Positions 8,808 to 17,015 of a stretch of DNA of 64,000 nucleotides are shown here, in pieces. The notes beneath the pieces are model-generated. The model saw only the letters and a program-made list of their open reading frames with translations, was not told the origin of the DNA and did not search any database. Both the position numbers and the translations under genes were made by a program. Each line of letters begins with the position of its first letter. The first letter of the stretch is position 1. This DNA comes from Streptomyces sp. CB00316 (GTDB lineage Bacteria > Actinomycetota > Actinomycetes > Streptomycetales > Streptomycetaceae), in assembly GCF_001905595.1 (NCBI RefSeq), contig NZ_LIXI01000002.1:558001-622000 (forward strand), written 5' to 3'.

Positions 8808-11674
8808 GCCTCTTCTCCGGATGGCGCGCCGCCTTCCGCATAGCCAGACGTGACGCGGTGCGGGCCAAGGGCCGCAGCGCCCTCGTCGTCGCGATGATCG
8901 CCCTGCCGGTCCTCGGTGTGACCGCCGCCGACCTGACGTACCGCAGCGCCCTGCCCACCGTGGCGGAGGATCTGACGGCGGACCTGGGAGCGGCGGACGC
9001 CCGCTTCACGGACCAGGGGATGGGCCCGGTCCGGCTGGAGCAGATGCCGGACGGCATCATGTGGCAGACGCCCGAGGACACCCCCGAGTCGCTTCCCGAG
9101 GACGAGCGGAAGCCCGTCGACGTACCGGCGACCTTTCCCAAGGGCTCGCGGTACATCACCGAACAGTCCGTGCCCGCGTCCGTGACGACCCGCCACGGCA
9201 TCACCGACACCCAGATCACCGAACTGGACGTCGCCGACCCGCTGCTGCGCGGCCGCGTCGAACTGACCGACGGCGCCTACCCGCGGGCCAAGGACGAGAT
9301 GGCGGCGACCGAGGCCTTCCTCGACGCGTCCGGGCTCTCCGTCGGCGACCGCGTCACCGTGCGCGGCCCCGAGCAGGTCTACACCCTCACCGGCGCGGTG
9401 GAACGCCCCGCCGAGCTGAAGGAGAAGTCCCTGTTCGCCGTCCCCGGCGCGGTCGTCGCCCCGTGGCAGAAGACCTCCGACGGCGACGCCGGCGGCGACC
9501 AGGACATCCTGCCGCCCCAGGCGAGCGACCTGAAGTGGCTGGTCAAGGGCCCGCCCGGCGCGGGCGTGACCTGGCCGGACGTGCTCGCCGCCAACGAGAG
9601 GGGCGTGGTGGTACGCGCCCGCCAGGTCGCCCTGAACCCGCCGCCGGACTCCGAAGTCCCCATGGCCGCGCACATGCGGGGCTGGGAGACCGACGACGCG
9701 GAGATGACCGCGGCGGCCCTCACCGTGGCCGCCATGGCCGTCCTGGAGATCGTGCTGCTGGCCGGACCGGCGTTCGCCGTGGGCGCCCGCCGTTCGCGCC
9801 GCCAGCTGGGTCTGGTCGGTTCGTGCGGCGGCACCCGCGGCCAGGTGCGGGCCGTGGTGCTCGCGGGCGGCGCTGTGCTCGGCGGGGTCGGCGCGGTCGT
9901 CGGCGTCGGGGCCGGGTTCGGGCTCACCGCCCTGTTCCGCCCGGTGATCGAGGACTTCACCGGCCGCCGCTTCGGCGAACTGACCGTCCAGCCCTGGGAG
10001 ATCCTCGGCATCGCCCTGCTCGGCCTGGTCACCGGTGTCCTCGCCGCACTCGCCCCGGCGATCGTGGCGGGCCGTCAGTCCGTCCTGGAGTCGCTCACCG
10101 GCCGCCGCGGCTCGCGCCGCAGCTCCCGGGTGCTGCCGGTCGTCGGCTCCGTCGTGCTCGCGGGCGGCGTCGCCCTCGCCGTCCACGGAGGCGTGAGCGG
10201 CAACACCAATCTGGTCGCGGGCGGTTCCGTCCTCGCCGAGCTGGGCCTCCTCGGCTGCATCCCGGTCATCGTCGGCTTCCTCGGCCGGCTCGGCCGCCGC
10301 CTCCCGCTGACGCCCCGTATCGCCCTGCGCGACGCGGCCCGCAACCGGGGCCGGACCGCCCCCGCCGTCGCCGCCGTCATGGCCGCCGTCGCGGGCAGCG
10401 TCGCCATCGCCACGTACACCGCCAGCGGCACCGCCGAGCAGGCGTACGACCACCAGCCCAACCTCACCGCCGGCACCGCCGCGCTGATGACCTTCGACAG
10501 CACCGAGAAGGCCGACCTGCCCCGTGCGCGTGCCGCCGTCGAGCAGAACTACCCGGTCACCGGGGCGCCCGCCGGACTCGGGCGGGTCTGGGCCGGCAGC
10601 GACTGCTCCGTGTACTACGAGGAGGAGGACGGCTGCGGGACCCTGGAGATCGTCAAGCCCACCGGTAAGGCCCACTCCTGCCCCCTGAAGGGCAAGGGCG
10701 CCAAGGAACTCGCCCTGCGGATCTCGGCCGACGAGCACAAGCGGCTGATGAACTCCCCCGCCTGCATCGACGAGAACTACACCACGATCGTCTTCGGCAA
10801 CGGCGAGAACAAGATCGTCGTCGGGGACGCCGCCCTGCTCACCTCGTACGTGAAGCTCGACGACCCAGCGGCGGCGAAGGCCCTCGCCGCGGGCACGCCC
10901 GTCCTGCTCAACTCGGCGTACGCGAAGAACGGCGAGGTCACCCTCAAGGCCGCCCACATCTACAACGAGCGCGACAAGGAGAACCGCGCCCTGCACCCCG
11001 GCAAGGCCCGCGCCACCACGGACCGGCTGAAGGTGTACGTCGCCCCGGACAGCTACGCGGCCACCCCGGGCATCCGGATGGTCATGCCGCAGCGGACCGC
11101 GGACCGGCTCGGTCTGCACTCCGAGGAGATGGGCAGCATCTACACGCTGAGCCGCCAACCGACGGACGCCGAGCGGCAGGCGACCGACGCGGCGATGGAG
11201 CAGGCCGGCAACGGCGCGTACGTGTGGACCTCGAACTCCGCCGAGCAGCGCGACGACGCGGCGGTCCTGCTGATCCTCGCCCTCTTCGCCGGTGTCGTGA
11301 CCCTGGGCGCGGCGGCCATCACCACCGGGCTCTCCAAGGCCGACGCCGAGGCCGACCTCACCACGCTCAGCGCGGTGGGCGCGCCCCCGGGCGTGCGGCG
11401 GTCGCTCTCCGGCTTCCAGTGCCTGGTCGTCGCCCTGACCGGGGTGCTGCTGGGGACGCTGGCGGGCATCGTGCCGGCGGTCGCGCTGCGCCTGACCGAT
11501 CTGCGCGCGGCGCTGGCGGACATGCGGGCGGATCCGATGGAGTCGGCCTACACACCGATCGTGATGCCGTGGGAGACGATCGCGCTCCTGGCGCTGGTCG
11601 TCCCGGTGCTGGCCGGGCTGCTCGCCGCCGCCCTCACCAGCTCCCGGCAGAAGCTGGCCCGCCGGGCGGGCTGA
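8804..11674 (+). CDS. FtsX-family ABC transporter permease
   Basis: 956 residues, the size of a fused two-module FtsX/MacB permease. One membrane helix near the N-terminus (about 22-45) is followed by a large extracytoplasmic domain. A helical block at about 305-500 holds the first FtsX core (VLEIVLLAGPAFAVGARRS), then comes a second outer domain, and the second FtsX core lies at the C-terminus (about 825-950, LLILALFAGVVTLGAAAITTG). Its GTG start lies inside the ATPase stop. Likely role: moving or sensing a hydrophobic or peptide substrate at the outer face, powered by the upstream ATPase. A strong hairpin follows at 11706. Confidence 0.9.
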   Translation: MSLFSGWRAAFRIARRDAVRAKGRSALVVAMIALPVLGVTAADLTYRSALPTVAEDLTADLGAADARFTDQGMGPVRLEQMPDGIMWQTPEDTPESLPEDERKPVDVPATFPKGSRYITEQSVPASVTTRHGITDTQITELDVADPLLRGRVELTDGAYPRAKDEMAATEAFLDASGLSVGDRVTVRGPEQVYTLTGAVERPAELKEKSLFAVPGAVVAPWQKTSDGDAGGDQDILPPQASDLKWLVKGPPGAGVTWPDVLAANERGVVVRARQVALNPPPDSEVPMAAHMRGWETDDAEMTAAALTVAAMAVLEIVLLAGPAFAVGARRSRRQLGLVGSCGGTRGQVRAVVLAGGAVLGGVGAVVGVGAGFGLTALFRPVIEDFTGRRFGELTVQPWEILGIALLGLVTGVLAALAPAIVAGRQSVLESLTGRRGSRRSSRVLPVVGSVVLAGGVALAVHGGVSGNTNLVAGGSVLAELGLLGCIPVIVGFLGRLGRRLPLTPRIALRDAARNRGRTAPAVAAVMAAVAGSVAIATYTASGTAEQAYDHQPNLTAGTAALMTFDSTEKADLPRARAAVEQNYPVTGAPAGLGRVWAGSDCSVYYEEEDGCGTLEIVKPTGKAHSCPLKGKGAKELALRISADEHKRLMNSPACIDENYTTIVFGNGENKIVVGDAALLTSYVKLDDPAAAKALAAGTPVLLNSAYAKNGEVTLKAAHIYNERDKENRALHPGKARATTDRLKVYVAPDSYAATPGIRMVMPQRTADRLGLHSEEMGSIYTLSRQPTDAERQATDAAMEQAGNGAYVWTSNSAEQRDDAAVLLILALFAGVVTLGAAAITTGLSKADAEADLTTLSAVGAPPGVRRSLSGFQCLVVALTGVLLGTLAGIVPAVALRLTDLRAALADMRADPMESAYTPIVMPWETIALLALVVPVLAGLLAAALTSSRQKLARRAG

Positions 11675-11705
11675 CCGGCACATCCGGTGCCCGCAGGACC
11701 CTTCC

Positions 11706-11747
11706 GGTGCCCCCGGAGACGGTGGATCATCCGTTTCCGGGGGCACC
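11706..11747 (+). terminator. rho-independent-like hairpin after the ABC permease gene
   Basis: Arms GGTGCCCCCGGA and TCCGGGGGCACC are perfectly complementary, 18 bases apart, and lie 32 bases after the permease stop. There is no U-run, as is usual in Streptomyces. Confidence 0.7.
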
Positions 11748-11784
11748 AACGTGGTGTACGGCATGTGTGCGAGACAATGGCGGC

Positions 11785-12333
11785 ATGGAAATGCCGAGGA
11801 ATGACCGGTCGCAGGAGCATCCGCAGGTCCTTGTCGTGGGCCAGGACGGAATGGCTATCGGCGGCGGTGCCAGTGACGACGAGTCGCGCGAGGTCCCGGT
11901 GACGGAAATGGTCGAACAGCCCGCGAAAGTCATGCGCATCGGCAGCATGATCAAGCAGCTTCTGGAGGAGGTCAGGGCGGCTCCTCTCGACGAGGCGAGC
12001 CGGGTCCGGCTCAAGGAGATCCACGCCAGCTCCGTGAAGGAGCTGGAGGACGGTCTCGCGCCGGAGCTGGTGGAGGAGCTGGAGCGGCTCTCGCTGCCGT
12101 TCACCGAGGAGTCGGTGCCCTCCGAGGCCGAGCTGCGGATCGCGCAGGCCCAGCTGGTGGGTTGGCTGGAGGGCCTCTTCCACGGCATCCAGACGGCGCT
12201 GTTCGCCCAGCAGATGGCGGCCCGCGCGCAGCTGGAGCAGATGCGCCGCGCGCTGCCGCCCGGCATGGCCCACGAGGACGAGGAAGGCGGCGGGGACCCG
12301 CACGGGCCGATCCGTTCGGGGCCGTACCTGTAG
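11785..12333 (+). CDS. bpa: bacterial proteasome activator Bpa/PafE
   Basis: 182 residues beginning MEMPRNDRSQEHP (an in-frame GTG at 11767 is a weaker alternative). It is a highly charged helical protein: a core four-helix region about 50-160 (IKQLLEEVRAAPLDEASRVRLKEI, LRIAQAQLVGWLEGLFHGIQ) matches the DUF2587/PafE family. In M. tuberculosis, PafE forms a dodecameric ring that opens the 20S proteasome gate without ATP by docking its C-terminal GQYL. This protein ends in GPYL, preserving the docking Tyr-Leu. It is monocistronic between two hairpins. The call rests on family pattern plus the C-terminal motif. Confidence 0.85.
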   Translation: MEMPRNDRSQEHPQVLVVGQDGMAIGGGASDDESREVPVTEMVEQPAKVMRIGSMIKQLLEEVRAAPLDEASRVRLKEIHASSVKELEDGLAPELVEELERLSLPFTEESVPSEAELRIAQAQLVGWLEGLFHGIQTALFAQQMAARAQLEQMRRALPPGMAHEDEEGGGDPHGPIRSGPYL

Positions 12334-12346
12334 ACGGCGTGAACCC

Positions 12347-12386
12347 GCGGGGCCCGGCACACACGGTGGTGTCTGCCGGGCCCCGC
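12347..12386. terminator. bidirectional hairpin between bpa and quinone oxidoreductase
   Basis: GCGGGGCCCGGCA pairs perfectly with TGCCGGGCCCCGC across a 14-base loop. It lies between the ends of two convergent genes and can serve both. Confidence 0.8.
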
Positions 12387-12401
12387 TGCCGTTCGGCCTG
12401 C

Positions 12402-13388
12402 CTACGCGTTCGGCGCGACCAGCAGCACCTTCCCGATATGGGAGCTGGATTCGAGCACCCGGTGCGCCTCCGCGGCGTCCTCCATGGGCACCGTACGGTC
12501 CACGACGGGCCGGACCACCCCGTCCGCGATCAGCGGCCACACATGTTCGCGTACGGCGGCCATGATGGAGGCCTTCTCGCCGAGCGGGCGGCCCCGCAGC
12601 GAGGTCGCGGTGACGGCGGCCCGCTTGGTCAGCAGGGCACCGAGGTTCAGCTCGCCCTTCGCGCCGCCCTGGAGGCCGATGATCGCCAGGCGGCCGTTGA
12701 CGGCGAGCGCCTTCACGTTCCGGTCCAGGTACTTGGCGCCGACGATGTCCAGGATGACGTCGGCCCCCGCCCCGTCGGTCGCCTTCTCCAGCTCCGCCAC
12801 GAAGTCCTGCTCGCGGTAGTCGATGAGGATGTCGGCGCCGAGCGCCGCGCACTCGGCGAGCTTCTGCGGACTGCCCGCCGTGACGGCCACCCTGGCGCCG
12901 ACCGCCTTCGCCAGCTGGATCGCCATGGTGCCGATCCCGCTGGAGCCGCCGTGGACGAGGAGGGTCTCACCGGGGCGGAGGTGGGCGACCATGAAGACGT
13001 TGGACCAGACGGTCGCGGTCACCTCGGGCAGCGCGGCCGCCGTCGTCAGATCCACGCCGTCCGGTACGGGGAGGAGCTGGCCCACCGGTACGGCGACCTT
13101 CTCCGCGTAACCGCCGCCGGACAGCAGCGCGCACACCTCGTCGCCGACCGCCCAGCCGGTCACCCCCGGACCGAGCGCCGCGATCCGGCCCGCGCACTCC
13201 AGACCGGGGTAGGGGGAGGCGCCGGGCGGCGGGTTGTAGAAGCCCTGCCGCTGGAGGACGTCGGCACGGTTGACGGCACTGGAGACGACCTCGACGAGGA
13301 CTTCGCCGTCGCCGGGTACGGGATCGGGCACCTCGGCCCAGACGAGCGCCTCGGGGCCACCGGGTTCGGGGATCGTGATCGCATGCAT
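12402..13388 (-). CDS. NAD(P)H:quinone oxidoreductase, zinc-free MDR family
   Basis: 328 residues starting MHAITIPEPGGPEALVW. Medium-chain dehydrogenase/reductase fold: N-terminal GroES-like domain about 1-125 with LECAGRIAALGPGV, then a Rossmann domain with the nucleotide loop HGGSSGIGTMAIQLAKA (about 150-166) and RVAVTAGSPQKL. The cysteine cluster of zinc alcohol dehydrogenases is absent, as in the QOR/PIG3 type. It probably reduces quinones with NADPH in the cytoplasm. It is a single gene on the minus strand ending next to a bidirectional hairpin. Confidence 0.88.
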   Translation of the reverse strand: MHAITIPEPGGPEALVWAEVPDPVPGDGEVLVEVVSSAVNRADVLQRQGFYNPPPGASPYPGLECAGRIAALGPGVTGWAVGDEVCALLSGGGYAEKVAVPVGQLLPVPDGVDLTTAAALPEVTATVWSNVFMVAHLRPGETLLVHGGSSGIGTMAIQLAKAVGARVAVTAGSPQKLAECAALGADILIDYREQDFVAELEKATDGAGADVILDIVGAKYLDRNVKALAVNGRLAIIGLQGGAKGELNLGALLTKRAAVTATSLRGRPLGEKASIMAAVREHVWPLIADGVVRPVVDRTVPMEDAAEAHRVLESSSHIGKVLLVAPNA

Positions 13389-13435
13389 GGCCGCGAGGCT
13401 ACTCCCGCCACCGGCCGCCTGCCCGTTTCGCGGGG

Positions 13436-14551
13436 TCAGGAGCGGTGCGGCGGCATCGGCAGGTGGGGCAGGGATGGGCCGGAGCCGGAGCCGGTCGGCG
13501 GTGTGGCGCGCACGATGGTGATGAGCCGGTCCGTCAGCTGCAAGGGGCTGGCCGCGGGGTCGTCGTAACCGAGCAGCCGGTGGCCGCGCAGCACACTGAC
13601 GACCAGGTCGTCGGTCTCCCGGACGCTCTTGCCCACCTCGGCCTTTATCACCGGCCGTTCGACGAGATCGAGGCCGCTGCCCTGCTGGATCAGGTCCTCC
13701 ATCACCGTACCCGCGCTCGGGCTGAGGACGGAGAGGCCGAGCAGCCGTCCGGCGGCGCTGGCGCTGGTGATCACCGCGTCGGCTCCGGACTGGCGCAGCA
13801 GGGGCGCGTTCTCCTCCTCGCGGACCGCCGCAACGATCTTCGCGCCGCGGTTCAACTGACGCGCGGTCAGCGTGACGAGGACGGCGGTGTCGTCGCGCTG
13901 GGTGGCGATGATGATCTGACGCGCCTTCTGGAGCTCGGCCCGCAGCAGTACATCACTGCGCGTCGCATCACCGACCACGCCGGTGTAGCCCTCGGCGTTG
14001 GCGGCCTCGATCACCTTGGAGGCCGGATCGACGACGACGATCTGCTCCTTCGCCAGGCCGGTGGCTCGGAGGGTCTGGATCGCCGAGCGGCCCTTGGTGC
14101 CGAAGCCGACGACGACGGTGTGGTCACGCAAGTTGGATCTCCAACGCTTCAGCCGGAAGTCCTCGCGGGTCCGTTCCGTGAGGACTTCGAGAGTGGTGCC
14201 GACCAGGATGATCAGGAAAATCACGCGCAGCGGTGTCACCAGCACCACGTTGAGCAGCCGGGCGCCGTCGCTTGTCGGAGTGATGTCGCCGTAGCCGGTG
14301 GTGGAGAGGGTGACCGTCGCGTAGTAGACCGCGTCCAGCAGGTCGACCTTGCCGTCGGCGTTGTCGCTGTACCCATCCCGGTCGAGCCAGACGATCAGCA
14401 CCGTCGTGGCGAGCACGAGCAGCGCCATCAGCAGCCGCTTGCCCACCTGCCGCGCCGGACGGTCGATGACCCGGCGGGGAAGCATCACCCGCTTCGGCAC
14501 GACATGCTCGTCGGCCTGCCTGGCCATGGCGTCGTGGCCGGAAAGTTTCAC
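13436..14551 (-). CDS. TrkA-N (RCK) potassium channel
   Basis: About 371 residues. Two membrane helices (about 35-55 and 95-118) flank a pore loop with the selectivity filter TLSTTGYGDITP. A cytosolic RCK/TrkA-N Rossmann domain (HTVVVGFGTKGRSAIQTL, then VVVDPASKVIEAA) and a TrkA-C-like end follow, the MthK/KcsA-like two-helix channel plan. The GTG start at 14551 overlaps the moeA stop by four bases (GTGA), with GGAAGG nine bases upstream; further starts at 14590, 14560 and 14527 remain possible. A perfect parS covers this junction. Last gene of the mobA-like/moeA/channel run. Confidence 0.85.
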   Translation of the reverse strand: MKLSGHDAMARQADEHVVPKRVMLPRRVIDRPARQVGKRLLMALLVLATTVLIVWLDRDGYSDNADGKVDLLDAVYYATVTLSTTGYGDITPTSDGARLLNVVLVTPLRVIFLIILVGTTLEVLTERTREDFRLKRWRSNLRDHTVVVGFGTKGRSAIQTLRATGLAKEQIVVVDPASKVIEAANAEGYTGVVGDATRSDVLLRAELQKARQIIIATQRDDTAVLVTLTARQLNRGAKIVAAVREEENAPLLRQSGADAVITSASAAGRLLGLSVLSPSAGTVMEDLIQQGSGLDLVERPVIKAEVGKSVRETDDLVVSVLRGHRLLGYDDPAASPLQLTDRLITIVRATPPTGSGSGPSLPHLPMPPHRS

Positions 14552-14558
14552 GTGAAAC
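14545..14558. promoter_or_regulatory. parS site (ParB binding)
   Basis: GTTTCACGTGAAAC, a perfect 14-bp palindrome identical to the Streptomyces parS consensus (established for S. coelicolor, where most sites cluster around oriC). It lies over the moeA stop and the potassium channel start. Confidence 0.93.
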
Positions 14559-16005
14559 ACCCTTCCGTCCACGGCGTCGCCGGGGCCCACGGGAGATCCA
14601 GAATCTCCACCTCGGTGCCGGACCGTACCCCGCCGGCCGGTACGACGGCCAGCCCGTCCGCCGCGGCGATCCCGCGCAGCATGGCGGGACCGTTGTACCG
14701 CAGGGGCGCCACATGGTCCCGGCCGCCCGCACGGCCCGCCCGGTGGACCACGGGGACGAGGCGGGTGTCGTGCGGATGGCCGGGCACATCGGCGTGGACG
14801 AGCGTCCGGTACGCGTCCTGGGCCGGGCGGCCCGCGAGCCCCGCGAGGAGCGGTTCGGCGAGGGTCAGGAGCCCCGATACGGCCGCGAGCGGATTGCCGG
14901 GCAGCCCGACCAGGTGGGGCCCGTCCGGGGCGAGCCGCGCCAGGAGCATGGGGTGACCGGGGCGCACGGCGACGCCGTCCACGAGCAGCTCGGCCCCGAG
15001 GGCGGCCAGGACCGGGTGCACATGGTCGACCGGGCCCGATGCGGTCCCTCCGGTGGTGACGATCAGGTCGGCGTCGGAGGAGGTGAGGGCCTCGCGCAGG
15101 GCCTCGGCGTCGTCCCCGAGGCGGCGGGGGCCGGAGACCTCGGCACCCAGGGCCCGCAGCCAGGGCCCGAGCATGGGGCCGAGGGCGTCGCGGATCAGGC
15201 CGTCGTGCGGGAGGCCCGCGGCAAGGAGTTCGTCACCGAGGACGAGGACGTCGACGCGGGGGCGGGGGACGGCGGGCAGGGCGTCGTACCCGGCGGCGGC
15301 GGCGAGACCCAGCACCGCCGGGGTGACCACCGTGCCGGCCGGCACCAACTGGTCACCCGAACGGCACTCCTGGCCCCGCGGGCGGATGTCCTGGCCGGTG
15401 ACGACGGGCCGCCGGGTGGAGAGCAGCCCCCTGGCCTCGTCGACGTGGGCGTGCTCGCTGCGGATGACCGCGGTGGTGTCGGCGGGAGCAGGGGCTCCGG
15501 TGGCGATGCGTACGGCGGTGCCGTCGGGCAGGCGGCCGGTGGGGCTCTCCCCGGCCCCCGCGAGCAGGCTCACGCCCTCCTCGTACGTCCAGGGGCCGGG
15601 CCCGGCGACGGCCCAGCCGTCCATGGCCGAGGTGTCGAAGGACGGCAGGTCGGTGAGCGCGGCGAGCGGCTCGGCCAGCACATGGCCCAGGGCGCGGTCG
15701 AGCGGCAGCCGGACCACGGCCAGCGGCCCGCCCCGCCCGGCCCGCGCGGCCACGGCCCGCGCGCGGTCCCAGGGGAGAGCCGGTGCGGGGGAGGCGGGAG
15801 GGGAGGGTGTGGAGAGTGTCGAGTGCGGGTCGGCGGGCTCACCGGTCTTCTGGTGGTGCGGCATCTGATCGCCCGTCTGATCGTCCGTCTGATCGCCTGT
15901 CTGATCCTCAGCCCGGTCACGCGCTCGGTCACGCGCCTGGTTCCGGCCGCCGACCAGCGCCAGGGCCTGCTCGACGGCGAGCTCTTCGGCTTCGTCGCGG
16001 GTCAT
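14548..16005 (-). CDS. moeA: molybdopterin molybdotransferase MoeA
   Basis: 485 residues. MoeA inserts molybdate into adenylylated molybdopterin. Recognised segments: SFDTSAMDGWAV (about 131-142), RIATGAPAPADTTAVI, then the MoCF-like domain with LVLGDELLAAG, DLIVTTGGTASGP and the C-terminal VGLPGNPLAAV. An unusual N-terminal extension of about 75 residues contains a degenerate acidic/Gln run (EDQTGDQTDDQTGDQ) before the family core. The start ATG overlaps the stop of the mobA-like gene by four bases and the stop overlaps the downstream channel gene, so all three are likely translationally coupled. Confidence 0.9.
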   Translation of the reverse strand: MTRDEAEELAVEQALALVGGRNQARDRARDRAEDQTGDQTDDQTGDQMPHHQKTGEPADPHSTLSTPSPPASPAPALPWDRARAVAARAGRGGPLAVVRLPLDRALGHVLAEPLAALTDLPSFDTSAMDGWAVAGPGPWTYEEGVSLLAGAGESPTGRLPDGTAVRIATGAPAPADTTAVIRSEHAHVDEARGLLSTRRPVVTGQDIRPRGQECRSGDQLVPAGTVVTPAVLGLAAAAGYDALPAVPRPRVDVLVLGDELLAAGLPHDGLIRDALGPMLGPWLRALGAEVSGPRRLGDDAEALREALTSSDADLIVTTGGTASGPVDHVHPVLAALGAELLVDGVAVRPGHPMLLARLAPDGPHLVGLPGNPLAAVSGLLTLAEPLLAGLAGRPAQDAYRTLVHADVPGHPHDTRLVPVVHRAGRAGGRDHVAPLRYNGPAMLRGIAAADGLAVVPAGGVRSGTEVEILDLPWAPATPWTEGCFT

Positions 16006-16925
16006 GGCGTTCCGGCCTGTTCACCGCTCGCCGCCGGCCCCTGTTCGCCGCTCCCCGCAGGCGGGGTTGCCTTCTCCGCGCCCTCGGCCTCCCAGCGCAG
16101 GGCGAGCGCGGTGGCCTTGCGGGCGGCCTCGGCGACCGCCGCCGCGGCTTCCTCCGGCCCGGCGTCGGCGCTCGCCCTGGCCGCCGCGTACCCGACCAGG
16201 AAGGTCGTGAGCGGCGCGGCAGGCCGCGCGACCCCGTGCGCGGCGTCGCGGGCGAGGTCGAGCAGGACGTCGGTGTCGACGTCGAGTTCGATTGCCAGTT
16301 CGTTCTTGACTGAGGTGATCCATTCGTCCAGCACGGCCCCATGCTCCCTGATCCGGGCGCGGGCCGCGGCGATGTCGTCCCAAGTGTCGCAGTCGAACGC
16401 GGCGTGCGGCCCGGCATCGACCCGGGCGAGATCCAGCTCCCCGGTCAGCAGCCGGAGCGGCAGCCCGGCCAGACCGCCGTGTTCGGTGGCGATCAGGGCC
16501 AGCTCGCGGCGGAGCGGCTCGCCCCGGTAGACGGCGACGAGCGGCTGGTCGCGGCCGTCGGGGTCGGTGCAGAGCGCGCCCTCCCGGCCGTCCTCACCGG
16601 CGGCGGCGAGCAGCGCCTCGACCGTGGCGGGGCCGAGGAACGGAAGGTCGGCGGAGAGGACGAGAACCCGCTCCGCCGTCGTCAGCCGCACCCCCGCGCC
16701 GAGCGCCGCCAACGGACCGCCGCCCTCGGGGACTTCACGGGTCCAGGTGACCGGCCGGGAGGTGGGCCTGCGGCCGCCCACCACGACGGTGGCACCCGCG
16801 CCGGAGCAGGCCGCCAGCACCCGGTCGAGCAGCGCGCGGCCACCGACCCGTACAGCCGGCTTGTCGGCGCCGCCGAGCCGCTTCGCGGCGCCGCCGGCCA
16901 GGACGATCACGTCGTAGACGGTCAT
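16002..16925 (-). CDS. MobA-like NTP transferase fused to a DUF6457-type domain
   Basis: 307 residues. The N-terminal nucleotidyltransferase domain (1-190) opens with VIVLAGGAAKRLGGADKPAV, the GG..RMG.DK-type loop of MobA, and contains VLSADLPFLGP for metal binding. It probably attaches GMP or CMP to molybdopterin. After about residue 198 a second domain (LDEWITSVKNELAIELDVD, LLDLARDAAHGVARPAAPL) resembles the small helical DUF6457 domain that often stands alone beside mobA in actinobacteria. The last 30 residues are low complexity. First gene of the molybdenum-cofactor pair; four-base overlap with moeA. Confidence 0.85.
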   Translation of the reverse strand: MTVYDVIVLAGGAAKRLGGADKPAVRVGGRALLDRVLAACSGAGATVVVGGRRPTSRPVTWTREVPEGGGPLAALGAGVRLTTAERVLVLSADLPFLGPATVEALLAAAGEDGREGALCTDPDGRDQPLVAVYRGEPLRRELALIATEHGGLAGLPLRLLTGELDLARVDAGPHAAFDCDTWDDIAAARARIREHGAVLDEWITSVKNELAIELDVDTDVLLDLARDAAHGVARPAAPLTTFLVGYAAARASADAGPEEAAAAVAEAARKATALALRWEAEGAEKATPPAGSGEQGPAASGEQAGTP

Positions 16926-17015
16926 ACGTCGAGTATGGGCACCCCCTGGCGCCGACGCCCCCTCCGGGGTGGCCGGCAGGCCGGGCCGGAGAGGGCGTGC
17001 GCGTAGGGAGAGGCC

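Noticed and set aside
8333..11764. 1143-codon minus-strand open frame
   Set aside because: It is antisense to the ABC ATPase and permease genes, with low-complexity Gly/Arg/His translation and no family pattern.
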